From Hyperoodon ampullatus (Eukaryota > Chordata > Mammalia > Artiodactyla > Ziphiidae), in NCBI GenBank assembly GCA_949752795.1, contig OX457074.1, positions 3,299,527 to 3,363,526 of the forward strand: a DNA stretch of 64,000 nucleotides, written 5' to 3'. This document shows, one piece after another, positions 43,359-54,795 of this stretch. Made by a program: the position numbers and the translations under genes. Within the stretch, counting starts at the first letter, position 1; each line of letters opens with the position of its first letter. A model generated the notes under the pieces. The model was not told the DNA's origin. It worked only from the letters and a program-made list of their open reading frames with translations, and ran no database searches.

Positions 43359-45345
43359 ATTTCTCTATCTTCTCATTTTGTTTAACTTACTGTGCTTGGG
43401 GTCTCCTTGTTGCAGGGTGCAGGTTCATAGTTCCCGTTGTTTTTGTTGTCTGCCCCCAGTGGGTAAGGTTGGTTCAGTGGGTTGTGTAGGCTTCCTGGTG
43501 GAGGGGACTGGTACATGTGTTATGGTGGGTGGGGCTGGATATTGTCTTTCTGGTGGGCAGGGCTGCGTCTGGTGGTATGTTTTGGGGTGTCTCTGAACTT
43601 AGTATGATTTTAGGCAGCCTCTCTGCTAATGGGTGGGGTTGTGTTCCTGTCTTGCCAGTTGTTTGGCATGGTACGTACAGCACTGGATCTTGCTGGCCGT
43701 TGGGTGGAGGTGGGTCTTAGCATAGAGATGGAGATCTCTGGGAGAGCTCTTGCCAACTGATATTACATGGAGCTGGGAGGTCTCTGGTGGTCCAGTGTCC
43801 TGAACTCAGCTCTCCCACCACAGAGGCTCAGGCCTGACACCAGGCTGGAGCACCAAGACCCTGTCAGCCACACAGCTCAGAAGAAAAGGGAGAAAAAAAG
43901 AAAGAAAAATTAATTAATTAATTAATTAATTAAAATTTAAAAATTATTAAAATAAAAAAGTAATAAAAAAAGAAGAGCACAACCAAACCAATAAACAAAT
44001 CCACTAGTGATAACAAGCACTAAAAACTATACTAAGATGAATATAAAAATCAGAAACAAGTCAGTCGCAGACAGCAAACCCTAAGTCTACAGTTGCTCCC
44101 AATGTCCACCGCCTCAATTTTGGGGTGATTCATTGTCTATTCAGGTATTCCACAGATGCGGGGTACATCAAGTTGATTGTGGGGATTTAATCCGCTGCTC
44201 CTGAGGCTGCATGGAGAAATTTCCCTTTCTCTTCTTTGTCCGCACAGCTCCTGGGGTTCAGCTTTGGTTTGGGCCCCACCTCTGCATATAGGTCGCCCTC
44301 AGGCATCTGTTCCCGTCCAGACAGGACGGGGTTAAAGCAGTGGCTGATTAGGGGGCTCTGGCTCATTCATGCGGGGGTGGGGGGGAGGAGGGGTATGGTA
44401 GTTATGATTGGAATGCGGGGCAAGCCTGCAGTGGCAGAGGCCAGCGTGACATTGCAATAGCCTGAGGCGCGCCGTGTGTTCTCCTGAGGAAGTTGTCCCT
44501 GGATCACGGGACCCTGGCAGTGGCGGGTTGCACAGGCTCCTGGGAGGGTGTGGATAGTGACCTGTGCTTGCACACAGGATTCTTGGTGGCTGCAGCAGCA
44601 GCCTTAGCGTTTCATGCCCGTCTCTGGTGTCCAAGCTGATAGCCATGGCTCGCACCCGTCTCTGGAGCTTGTTTAGGCCGTGCTCTGCCTTCTGTGGGCA
44701 GACGGGGTAGGAATCCCCTCTCCTCGCACACCCCGAAACGATGGTCTCTTGCCTCTTAGGCGGGTCCAGACTTTTTCCCGGACTCCCTCCCAGCTAGCTG
44801 TGGCGCACTAGCCCCCTTCAGGCTGTGTTCACGCAGCCAACCCCAGTCCTCTCCCTGGAATCTGACCTCTGAAGTCCAAGCCTCAGCTCCCAGACCCCAC
44901 CCATCCCGGCCAGCAGGTGAGCAGACAAGCCTCTCAGGCTGGTGAGTGCTGGTTGGCACCGATCCTCTGTGCGGGAGTCTCTCCGCTTTGCCCTCCGCAC
45001 CCCTGTTGCTGTGCTCTCCTCCGTGGCTCTGAAGCTTCCCCCTCTGCCACCCTTGTCTCCGTCAGTGAAGGGGCTTCTAGTGTGTGGAAACCTTTCCTCC
45101 TTCACAGCTCCCTCCCCGAGGTGCAGGTCCCGTCCCCATTCTTTTGTCTCTGCTGTTCCTTTTTTCTGTTGCCCTACCCAGGTACGTGGGAAGTTTCTTG
45201 CCTTTTGGGAGGTCTGAGGTCTTCTGCCAGTGTTCAGTGGGTGTTCTGTGGGAGTTGTTCCACATGTAGATGTATTTTTGATATATTTGTGCGGAGGAAG
45301 GTGATCTCCATGTCTTACTCTTCCGCCATCTTGAAGGTCCCTTCA

Positions 45346-46280
45346 CCTCCTCTTTCTAATTTGGCACCACTGTCTGGCATGAGGCCAAGAAGAAGTAGCC
45401 ATGGGTGGAGTGACGTACGTTTATGGAGGGGTGCAGGCATCAGTTACTTGGGAGGGGCAGCCAGGGAGAGCCAGGAGAGATGTGGGGTCTGGGCAGGCAA
45501 GAACCCAGATAATGGTCAGTGAACAAGTCCAGACACACTGGTAGCAGCAAGACCCAACCGGAGGAACCACGTTCAGAGTCTGGCTGGGTCGGCTCACCTG
45601 CGGCCAAACACTGCCCCCTGCCGGGCGCCCGAGGGGCGGAGGCCAGCCGCTCAGCTCCCGGAGCCTGTGGGCTGCCCATGGTTGGAACCACGCCGAGGGC
45701 GCTTACCGCACAGGCAGGAGCCCTGGGGACCTTGCCCCCTTTCTCGGAACGAGGCTGAGAGCCGGAGAAGCGGCGGCACCTCGGGACCTCTGCCGGCCTG
45801 GGCCTCCTAGGGTGACGTCGCATGCCAACCTCGCTCCCTCAGCTTTTGACCAGAAGGGGTCAGAGCTCAGGATTTTTCCTGCTTTGGGTCCCCACCCCGG
45901 GCATCTCCGGGGTCTGTCTTTGCCGCGCAGCCCCCCATTCTGTTTAGGGGGTTTGGGGGGCCGCCCGCCGCACCCTTCGTAGGATGCTGGCCACCTGGGC
46001 GGGGGACGTCCCTAGGGATGAGCCTGAGCCTCGTGTGGGGGCATCTTAACCAACTGTGGACCAAAAGCCACTTGCTCTCCGGCTGAGGAGACACTGTAGT
46101 GGCAGCCGCCTCTTGTCCCCCTCCTGGCATCCCCCGTGCGCCCCGGACGCGGGTTGGGAGGGGTTAATCCTGCCGAGGGAGCGCACTAAGGGCTCTTCAG
46201 GCCTGCAGCTCGCCAGGTGTGGGGCTTGGGCTCCTCCCCATTTCATCCCATCCCCCGCCTCCCATCTCTCCAGTTTCCTA
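45346..46280. promoter_or_regulatory. CpG-rich single-copy block
   Basis: GC-rich and repeat-free from about 45520 to 46260, with a CRE-like gtgacgtcgc near 45812. Possible CpG island of an unannotated transcript or enhancer in the HOXB13-HOXB9 spacer. No coding exon identified on either strand. Confidence 0.35.
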
Positions 46281-46610
46281 GGCCAGAACTACTAAACAAT
46301 GTGTTCAAAGTTTCAGTATTCTCAGCTTTTAGTCCCGACGTGGCTCCACACCTCCATTTGCTCTCTGCAAAATGAAGTGAGTTAAACACGCTAAGAACCG
46401 AGGTAAACAACATCTCAATATAATCACGTGCATTTCTTAATATAAGAGAAGCACTTGGGGGAGAAATCTTCAGGAGACGTCGTCTGCAAGGCAGCCAAAC
46501 ATCGGACACAGCCAGCGAACCAGCTGGAGATCTGACATATGGCCATATAATTATGTGGAGTTGGTAAAACAACAGAGAACGAGCTCAGTAGCAATCCGGA
46601 GGGCGAGGTG
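46281..46610. promoter_or_regulatory. Candidate conserved regulatory element
   Basis: AT-rich, repeat-free and adjacent to the CpG-rich block. Holds E-box CACGTG (46425-46430), a perfect 12-bp palindrome ATATGGCCATAT (46537-46548) joined to AATTATG, forkhead-like 'ggtaaacaacatc' (46402) and 'tggtaaaacaacag' (46562). Confidence 0.4.
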
Positions 46611-47027
46611 TGTGTTTGGGGGGTGGGGGGAGGAGGGTCTCAAGTGTCCTGTGCAGGGATTGGCATTTTATTCTATGACTTGAATAAAAACAAAGAAGAC
46701 AGGCTTGTTAGCACTTCAAATCTATTGAATTAGCAGGCAAGATTTTTAAAAATTTCAACAAGCTAAGATTACCTGTAGAAAGGAACTAGATATTTTCAAA
46801 AATTAGGGTTGGTGTCAGGTCCTTTATCGCATCCTCTCTGAATCAAGAATCCCCATTTGGAATAGAAGAGATACGACTCAGCTAAGATTCCTGTGAAAAG
46901 GGAGAGGGCATTGGGGGAAGAGCTGACTGAGCTGACCTGTGCTCAGGGTGAGAGCCTTCAGCCCCGTTGCCTGCAGATGAAGGTAGCTGAGCCTGACTGA
47001 GTAGCAACGCTCACATTTACAATGGAT
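46611..47027. other. Intergenic, nothing recognised
   Basis: Short G-rich run near 46617; otherwise plain. Confidence 0.4.
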
Positions 47028-47041
47028 AAAAAGCTTCCCAG

Positions 47042-47334
47042 GAGGGCTTCCCTGGTGGTGCGGTGGCAGAGAATCTGCCTGCCAATGCAGGGGACATGGG
47101 TTCGAGCCCTGGTCTGGGAAGATCCCACATGCCGCGGAGCAGCTAGCCCCGTGAGCCACAATTACTGAGCCTGCGCGTCTGGAGCCTGTGCTCCGCAACC
47201 AGAGAGGCCGCAATAGTGAGAGGCCCGCGCACCGCGATGAAGAGTGGCCCCCGCTTGCCGCAACTAGAGAAAGCCCTCGCACAGAAACGAAGACCCAACA
47301 CAGCCATAAATAAATAAATAAAAATTAAAAAAAA
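47042..47334 (+). mobile_element. CHR SINE
   Basis: Intermediate-length form; perfect 14-bp duplication aaaaagcttcccag (47028-47041, 47335-47348). Confidence 0.95.
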
Positions 47335-47369
47335 AAAAAGCTTCCCAGTGCATCTTTAGGTCATCTGAA

Positions 47370-47530
47370 CTCCACTCTGACTATAAGGTGGGCTGGGGAG
47401 TTACTACCATACTACTTTCAGATAAGGGCTTGGAATTTAAAGCTCAGAGAGGTGAAGAGAATACCTCGATTAAAAGATGGGATCAGAGCACAGGTTTCTG
47501 ATCCTTTCCAACCCAGTGTCTTGGGTGGGA
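47370..47530 (-). mobile_element. MIR-like fragment
   Basis: 'aaagctcagagaggtgaaga' and 'gggatcagagcacaggtttc' resemble reverse MIR. Confidence 0.45.
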
Positions 47531-47629
47531 TGCTTTCTTTAAAAAGTGTGACGTCAGACCCAGAGGGGAGATGGCTTTGCTCTATGGTATAGAGCAAAGA
47601 GAGCTCTACATCTTTTGCACCTTGAGCAC

Positions 47630-47893
47630 TGCATTTTGACAAGGATACCATCAGACTCTCCTTCTCATGTCCAATTAGGTCACCATTCAAATGTCACCTT
47701 AAAGAGGTGTTCCTTCACCCTAGTATTGTCCCCTTCTTCAGTGATATTCTTTCAAGTTTGTGGCACCACCATCAGAAAATTTCTTGTTTATTTATGTGTC
47801 TCCCCCTGAGAATGCAAGGCCTTGTCTTGTGGCCCGCTGTGGCCCTAGGACCTAGCACATACCAAGTGTTCCATTAAAACGAACAAATGAACG
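47630..47893 (+). mobile_element. L2 3' fragment
   Basis: 'caaatgtcaccttaaagagg' and 'cctagcacataccaagtgtt' are L2 3' region text. Confidence 0.65.
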
Positions 47894-48141
47894 AACAAGA
47901 GCAATGGTTCTCAAAGTCTGGTCCACAGACTCCTAGGAGACTCTAGACTTTTCCAGGGGGCCCACAAAGTCAAACACTGAGTCATAATTTGTCTTTTCCC
48001 CATAACGACACTGACAGCATTTACAATGATGGCAAAGCTGCCACGACACTATATTATACTGGAAGTCATTGCGTTCTTCACCACCATGCATGAAAGAACA
48101 AGACAAAACAAAAGCCAGTTTCACTTAAGAATGTGCTTGAT

Positions 48142-48263
48142 GGGACTTTCTTGGTGGTCCAGTGGTTAAGACTCCACGCTTCCACTACAGGGGGCGCGGG
48201 TTCAATCCCTGGTTGGGGAACTAAGATCCTGCATGCTGCACGGCACAGCCAAAAAAAAAAAAA
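48142..48263 (+). mobile_element. Short tRNA-derived SINE inside Charlie
   Basis: About 120 bases: head gggactttcttggtggtcca, B box gggttcaatccctgg, then 'ggggaactaagatcctgcat' and poly-A. Contains AGGGGGCGC (48189-48197), the CTCF core word. Confidence 0.88.
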
Positions 48264-48404
48264 AGAATAAAAATGATTAGTTTTATTAAAACTCAATCCC
48301 TGAGTACATTAAATAAGAAGTCATAACTTCTGCACATAGAAGGACAGTGGTTGTGTTGAGGAAAGGCACTTGTTTCAGTGGTGAGCTAAACTAGCTGCTT
48401 TTTT

Positions 48405-48745
48405 TAAAAAAATTATTTATTTAATTTATTTATTTTTGGCTGCATTGGGTCTTTGTTGCTGCGCGCGGGCTTTCTCTAGTTGCTGCGAGTGAGGGCTACT
48501 CTTCATTGCGGTGCGCTGGCTTCTCATTGCCGTGGCTTCTCTTGTGGCAGAGCACGGGCTCTAGGTGCGCAGGCTTCAGTAGTTGTGGCGCATGGGCTCC
48601 AGTAGTTGTGGTGCGTGGGCTCAGTAGTTGTGGCGCACTGGCTTAGTTGCTCTGCTGCATGTGGGATCTTCCCGGACCAGGGCTCGAACCTGTGTTCCCT
48701 GCATTGGCAGGTGGATTCTTAACCACTGTGCCACCAGGGAACCCC
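48405..48745 (-). mobile_element. CHR SINE inside Charlie
   Basis: Perfect 15-bp duplication actagctgctttttt (48390-48404, 48746-48760). Confidence 0.95.
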
Positions 48746-50470
48746 ACTAGCTGCTTTTTTTTATGGAACATCATTTCTCCTTGAAAGAGTGACTGACAGA
48801 AAAAAATCTATGCTAATTCAGACCTGGGTATTGGTAGACATTTTCTGAAAACAAAGTGAGCTTTCCCTTTCAGGGAAAACAACTGAGAGTTTCATTGATA
48901 ATTATGAGATTCAAGTTTTAAAACAAACATTGGAATTTTGGAAAACTTAAATCTTCCATTGAGGGCTTGCAGCTTCCCCAAACCTAAAGACTTTTCTGAT
49001 GAGCTTGGTGTTGATATCAATGAATGTGAGATTTTGGTATTGAATCATGAAATGTGTCAACATTTGGAAGAGCTTCATAACTCAGTGAAACAAATATTTT
49101 CCAAATGACCAATGCACAATGTTCCAAAATCATGCATGGGTAAAAGATCAATTTAAAGTCCCTTATAGACCAATGGATTTTAATGTAACAGAATGAAAAG
49201 TTCTTTGATATGATTTCAGATTCCACATTGCAACTAACCTCCAAGAAACCCACTTGACCAGTTTGGGTGTGGTATCTAAGAAAAATATCTACAATAATTT
49301 GAAAAGGCTACAAAGTACTCCTCCCTTTCCCAACTACATATCTGTGTAAAATCAGATTTTTTTCATATCTTTCAACCCAAACAACATATCAAAACAGATT
49401 AAATGTAGAAGCAGATAGGAGAATCTGCCTGGCTTTTGTTATTCTAGACATTAAAGAGATTTGCCAAAATGCAAAAACGATGCCACTCTTCTTGTTATTT
49501 TTTTATTTGGAAAATATAGTTATTTTTCATAAACTGTTACTCTTGTTACATGCATATGGTGTATTAATGCTATTTTGAATGAATTAACAAATATTAAAAA
49601 TTTTTCTGTTTTAATTTATAACATGGTGAATGTCAATGTGTATTTAACATAAACACATAAACCAAACTGAAAAAAAAAAAACCCATAAACAAAAGCTCTT
49701 TGGGATCCTCAATAATTGTTAAGAATATGGAGGGGTTTTGAGACCAGAATGTTTGAGAACCACCGAACTAGAGATGAGAATATAAACTTCTCTCTCTTTT
49801 TCTTATTCAGATATAATTCACATAACATAAAATTCACCATTTTAAAGTGTAAAATTCAGTGGTTTTTTACTATATTCACAAGGTTGCTCAATCATCACCA
49901 CTATCTAATTTCAAAACGTTTTCATCATCCCCCCAAAGAAATCCTGCGCCCATTAGCGGTCACTCCCCCTTGCCACTTCTCCTTAGCCCCTAGAAACCAC
50001 AAATCTCAATGGATTTGCCTATCTGGTCCTTTAATATAAATAAAATCACACAATATGTGGTGCCTGGCTTCTTTGACTTAGCATTCTTTCGCTTCTTTCA
50101 AGGGTCATCCATGCGGTAGTATGTATATGCACTTTACTCCTTTTTATGGTAGAATTATATCCCATCGCATGATATTCCACATTTTGTTTATCCATTCCGT
50201 CAGTTGATAGACATTTGAGTTGTTCCCACTTTCTGGCTATTATGAATAATGCTGCTATGAACATTCATGTACAAGGTTTTATATAAATCTTATGTTTTCA
50301 ATTCTCTGGGGCATATACCTAGGAGTGGAATTCCTGGGTCTTATAGTACCAATTTGAGAACATGCCAAACTTGTTTTCCACAGTAATTCTGCCATTTTAT
50401 GCTCCCACCAGCAATATATGAGGGTTCCAATTTCTCTACATTCTTGCTAACACCTGTTATTGCCTTTTTT

Positions 50471-50672
50471 TTTTTCTTTTTTGCTGTACGCGGGCCTCTC
50501 ACTGTTGTGGCCTCTCCCGCTGCGGAGCACAGGCTCCGGACGCGCAGGCTCAGCGGCCATGGCTCACGGGCCCAGCCGCTCCGCGGCATGTGGGATCTTC
50601 CCGGACCGGGGCACGAACCCGTGTCCCCTGCATTGGCAGGCGGACTCTCAACCACTGCGCCACCAGGGAAGC
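50471..50672 (-). mobile_element. Short, young CHR SINE within L1
   Basis: Duplication cctgttattgccttttt on both sides (about 50453 and 50673). Confidence 0.94.
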
Positions 50673-51001
50673 CCTGTTATTGCCTTTTTGATTATAGCCA
50701 TGCTTCTGAGTTAGAAGTGATATCTCATTGTGGGTTTGATTTGCATTTCCCTAATGACTGATGATAGTGTCTTTTCATATGTTTATTGGTCATTTGTATA
50801 TATTCTATGGAGAAATGTCTATTCCAATCATTTGCCCAATTTTAAATTAGGTTATTTGTCTTTTTATTGTTGAATTGTAGGAGCTCTTCATATATTTTGG
50901 ATACAAGACCCTTATCAGAGCTATGATTTGCAAATATTTTCTTCCATTCTGTGGTTAGTCTTTTAACTTTCTTAACAGTGCTTTGACACACAAAAGTTTT
51001 T

Positions 51002-51007
<6 letters not shown>

Positions 51008-51049
<42 letters not shown>

Positions 51050-51239
51050 GGTACGCGGGCCTCTCACTGCTGTGGCCTCTCCCGTTGCGGAGCACAGGCT
51101 CCGGATGCGCAGGCTCAGCGGCCATGGCTCACGGGCCCAGCCGCTCCGCGGCATATGGGATCCTCCCAGACCGGGACACGAACCCGTATCCCCTGCATCG
51201 GCAGGCGGACTCTCAACCACTGCGCCACCAGGGAGGCCC
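51008..51239 (-). mobile_element. Short, young CHR SINE with very long poly-A
   Basis: About 40 uninterrupted T on this strand; perfect 16-bp duplication aaaagtttttaatttt (50992-51007, 51240-51255). The long homopolymer suggests a recent insertion. Confidence 0.95.
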
Positions 51240-51937
51240 AAAAGTTTTTAATTTTGATTAAGCCCAATTTATTTATTTTTTTCTTCGTGTGCTTTTGGTG
51301 TCATATCTAAGAAACCATTGCCTAATTTAAAAAATGTTATACCTGTGGCTCCTTCTAAGAGTTTTATAGTTTAGCTCTTATATTTAGGTCTTTGACCCAT
51401 TTTGAGTTAATTTTTGTAGAATGAATGGGGAATTTGGGGATCCAAATTCATTCTTTTGCATGTGGATATCCACTTGTTCCAGCACTGTTGTTGGAAAAAA
51501 GAATCTTTCCCCATTGGATGGTCTTGACACCTTGACCATAGATATATGGATTTATTTCTGGACTATCAATTCTATTCCATTGATCTATACATCTCTACTT
51601 ATGCCAGTACCACAGGGCCTTGACTGTAGCTTTTGAAATTGGGAAGTGTGAGTCCTCCAACTTCATTATTTTTCAAGATTGTTTTGGCTGGACAATATTA
51701 GCTTTAATATTAACTTTTTTTCGTTCCAGGTGCTAAGTGCACAGCTATTTATTATATTGTTCTCTTTACTTTTCTGCATTAAGATTTTTGTACTAATAAA
51801 ATGGGTGACAGCTGAATATGTGTGATGAATAAATCCCTTAAATGAGTTAATAAATGTAAACCACTTGGAAGAATATGTGGCACCCTCTATACTGTTAGCT
51901 GTTGTTGTTATTCTTCTAAGTGAAATTTTGAAGAGGC

Positions 51938-51980
51938 ATCTTTAAAAAAATTTTTACTGAAATATACTTGCTTTACAATG
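51938..51980 (-). mobile_element. L1 3'-end fragment
   Basis: 'ttttactgaaatatacttgc' then 'tttacaatg' is the reverse L1 3' terminus. Confidence 0.6.
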
Positions 51981-51996
51981 TAAAGAAGCATCTTTT

Positions 51997-52121
51997 TTTG
52001 CTTTTCTTTTTTTGACACACCACACAGTTTGCAGGATCTTAGTTCCCCGACCAGGGATTGAACCCAGGCCCAAAGCAGTGAAAGCATCAAGTCTTAACCA
52101 CTGGACCACCAAGGAATTCCC
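51997..52121 (-). mobile_element. Short tRNA-derived SINE
   Basis: Same type as 48142-48263; perfect 16-bp duplication taaagaagcatctttt (51981-51996, 52122-52137). Confidence 0.9.
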
Positions 52122-52144
52122 TAAAGAAGCATCTTTTGAAACTA

Positions 52145-52300
52145 GATTATCAGGGTTCACATACTGGACCTGCCGCTCCCTAATGGTGCAACCTTGGGCT
52201 AGTTATGAAATCTTGCCATAACCTAATCTGTAGAAAGTGGATAATAACTTTAGTCTCATAGGGTTGTTGTGAAAATTAAATGAGATACAGATATAATTAA
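52145..52300 (+). mobile_element. MIR SINE
   Basis: 'ctagttatgaaatcttgcca', 'tctcatagggttgttgtgaa' and 'aattaaatgagatac' in MIR order. Confidence 0.75.
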
Positions 52301-53152
52301 ATGATGTCATAGAATAGCAGGAGGTTATTGAACCCAGTAGACCCTAAACTATTATTTGCCTTCCTACAGTTCTGCAGGGAGTGATCAACTTGGTAAAACA
52401 CCTGGAAATCACTCCACATGAAGGACGTTAAGGAAATGGAGGACAAAGCTGTTTTTGAATATCCAAAGCCAAATGTGGAAGAAAATATCTTTTCTTTGTA
52501 TTCTAGAGAGGACCAGGACCCCTGAATTTAAGGAAGTCATTCTGGCTCACTTTTCCCAACCCCAGCCTTCTGGGAGCTTTCATAATGCTCAATGGTCATA
52601 TATGCCAGTACTTGCCAATTTGTAATTATAACTATTTAGGTGTCAGATGCTCCCACTGGGTGGTCCCTTTTCACAAATATTTACAAAGTGATAACAATAT
52701 TCCAGACACTATGTGTGTTAGACTCTGGGGCTCATGCATGAGTAAGATGCTGCCCCAGTCCTCCAGAAGGTCACAGCCCAGCTAAAAGCCAATTGGTAAA
52801 AGTTAGAGGGAGCTAAATATCTCCTTGATACAACCGATTGCTGTCCCTCCTAATTCCTCCAAAGTCCTTTGTTTTGGAAACAATGCAGCAACTACTTCTC
52901 CACCAAAAATCGAAGGGAAAGTTTCAGGGCAAGCCGTCACTGGCAGAGGCCTCTGGGCCTGGAAATACGTGGCTTGCTGAGCGTGGAGCACCCTCTAGTG
53001 TCTGTCCAGGTTAAGTCAGGTCCAATGGGAAACTTTCCAGAGATCCCAATTTACCACCAATAGTTTCTTTCCTTAGTTTAGTGTTGCTTATGGCTAAGCT
53101 GCTTTCAGGTCTCCGCTGCAAGATAACAACACTGACAGTTTAAAAATAATAA
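52301..53152. other. Intergenic, nothing recognised
   Basis: Single-copy looking DNA with no supported exon. Confidence 0.45.
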
Positions 53153-54300
53153 ATATGCACAGCAAAGGAAACCATAAACAAGACCAAAAGACAACCCTCA
53201 GAATGAGAGAAAGTATTTGCAAATGAAGCAACTGACAAAGGATTAATCTCCAAAATTTACAAGCAGCTCATGAAGCTCAATAACAAAAAAACAAACAACC
53301 CAATCCAAAAATGGGCAGAAGACCTAAATAGACATTTCTCCAAAGAAGATATACAGACTGCCAACAAACACATGAAAGAATGCTCAACATCACTAATCAT
53401 TAGAGAAATGCAAATCAAAACTACCATGAGATATCATCTCACACCAGTCAGAATGGCCATCATCAAAAAATCTAGAAACAATAAATGCTGGAGAGGGTGT
53501 GGAGAAAAGGGAACACTCTTGCACTGCTGGTGGGAATGTGAATTGGTACAGCCACTATGGAGAACAGTATGGAGGTTCCTTAAAAAACTACAAATAGAAC
53601 TACCATATGACCCAGCAATCCCACTACTGGGCATGTACCCTGAGAAAACCATAATTCAAAAAGGGTCATGTACCAAAATGTTCATTGCAGCTCTATTTAC
53701 AATAGCCAGGACATGGAAACAACCTAAGTGTCCATCATCGGATGAATGGATAAGGAAAATGTGGCACATACATACAATGGAATATTACTCAGCCATAAGA
53801 AGAAATGAAATTGAGCTATTTGTAATGAGGTGGATGGACCTAGAGTCTGTCATACAGAGTGAAGTAAGTCAGAAAGAGAAAGAAAAATACCGTATGCTAA
53901 CACATATATATGGAATTTAAGGAAAAAAAAAGATCATGAAGAACCTAGGGGCAAGACAGGAATAAAGACACAGACCTACCAGAGAATGGACTTGAGGATA
54001 TGGGGAGGGGGAAGGGTAAGCTGTGACAAAGTGAGAGAGTGGCACGGACATATATACACTACCAAACGTAAAATAGATAGCTAGTGAGAAGCAGCCACAT
54101 AGCACAGGGAGATCAGCTCGGTGCTTTGTGACCACCTAGAGGGGTGGGATAGGGAGGGTGGGAGGGAGGGAGACGCAAGAGGGAAGAGATATGGGAACAT
54201 ATGTATATGTATAACTGATTCACTTTGTTATAAAGCAGAAACTAGCACACCATTGTAAAGCAATTATACTCCAATAAAGATGTAATAAATAAATAAATAA
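53153..54300 (+). mobile_element. 5'-truncated LINE-1
   Basis: Starts in ORF2 ('gcaaaggaaaccataaacaa') and runs through the 3' UTR to 'ttatactccaataaag' and an (aaat)n tail. Little decay compared with the other copies. Confidence 0.9.
53270..53920 (+). pseudogene. L1 ORF2 C-terminal remnant, open for 216 codons
   Basis: Uninterrupted C-terminal portion of ORF2p containing the Cys-rich part ([20 protein letters not shown]) and [20 protein letters not shown], ending at the natural stop. No endonuclease or RT domain is present, so it has no activity alone. The same ORF2 end in the L1 at 37944-38309 is much more damaged, making this the youngest L1 piece in the window. Confidence 0.85.
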
Positions 54301-54359
54301 ATAAATAAAATTAACTCCAAGGCTACTCATAAAAAAATAATAATAATAAATAACATAGT

Positions 54360-54600
54360 TGCCAATATTTGGGGGCACTTACTATGTCCCAAGCCTGTGT
54401 TAATGGTCTTACCTGGTTACCCAAGAGGCAGATACTACTGCTACTACTAGTAGCACTAGTACTAGTACTACTTCTACTACTACTACTACTATTATTATTT
54501 CTATTATACAGAAATAATAATAAACCAAGGCAGGTGAGACAGCCAGGTAGAGGCAGAGCCAGAATTCAATCCAAGCGGTCAGACCTCATAACCATGCTTA
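54360..54600 (-). mobile_element. MIR with internal (TAC)n expansion
   Basis: 'cacttactatgtcccaagcc' and 'aggcagagccagaattcaat' are reverse MIR. A TAC/TAG/TAT triplet run at 54436-54510 expanded from the MIR 'attattatta' stretch. Confidence 0.65.
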
Positions 54601-54795
54601 ATTTTTTGATTTACTGTCAAAGAGAAGCAATAACCCCAGGCAATCCGAAGATAATTCTAGTCAAATTTCTCCTGTTTATTTGGGAGAATTGTAATTTATG
54701 TAAATCCAGAAGATTTATGTTGAAATGTCAAGTATGGAATGAGAATGAGCCTCTCTTGGACTCATATTAAAAGGGATAGAAAGGAATAATCAAGA
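54601..54795. other. Intergenic, nothing recognised
   Basis: Short single-copy spacer. Confidence 0.4.

Larger units (their letters stand above)
37569..45345 (-). mobile_element. Nearly full-length LINE-1, reverse, with two SINE insertions
   Basis: Runs from a T-stretch and 3' UTR ('atctttattggagtataatt') through ORF2 and ORF1 to a 5' UTR ending around 'gccatcttgaaggtccc' (45330-45346). Net length without the SINEs is about 7 kb. Both ORFs are broken, so it cannot move by itself. The long 5' UTR (43360-45345) is GC-rich and may keep promoter activity. Target duplications could not be fixed. Confidence 0.85.
47902..49765 (+). mobile_element. Complete hAT-Charlie DNA transposon with transposase pseudogene
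   Basis: Inverted ends: left caatggttctcaaa (47902), right complement of tttgagaaccaccg (ending 49765). Flanked by an 8-bp duplication aacaagag (47894-47901) / aactagag (49766-49773), 7 of 8 matching. The interior is a decayed hAT transposase read on the + strand. Recognisable motifs include KDFSDE (around 48990), EMCQHLEEL (49050), HAWVKD (49132) and RPMDFNVTE followed by a stop (49170-49196), then LLPFPTTYLC-like text (49320). Two SINEs (48142-48263, 48405-48745) inserted later. No functional protein remains. Confidence 0.85.
49790..51700 (-). mobile_element. L1 (older, M-type) fragment, reverse, with two SINE insertions
   Basis: 3' UTR text 'gatataattcacataacata', then ORF2-end text ('gacatttgagttgttcccac', 'catatacctaggagtggaat') and further ORF2 ('attttgagttaatttttgta'). 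Interrupted by SINEs at 50471-50672 and 51008-51239. Frames broken. Confidence 0.8.

Noticed and set aside
53270..53920. 216-codon open frame as a host gene
   Set aside because: It is the C-terminal end of L1 ORF2 in a truncated insertion.
54428..54520. Ser/Leu-rich frame over the TAC/CTA run
   Set aside because: Triplet microsatellite inside a MIR; the Leu run in the frame at 54369 is an artefact of it.
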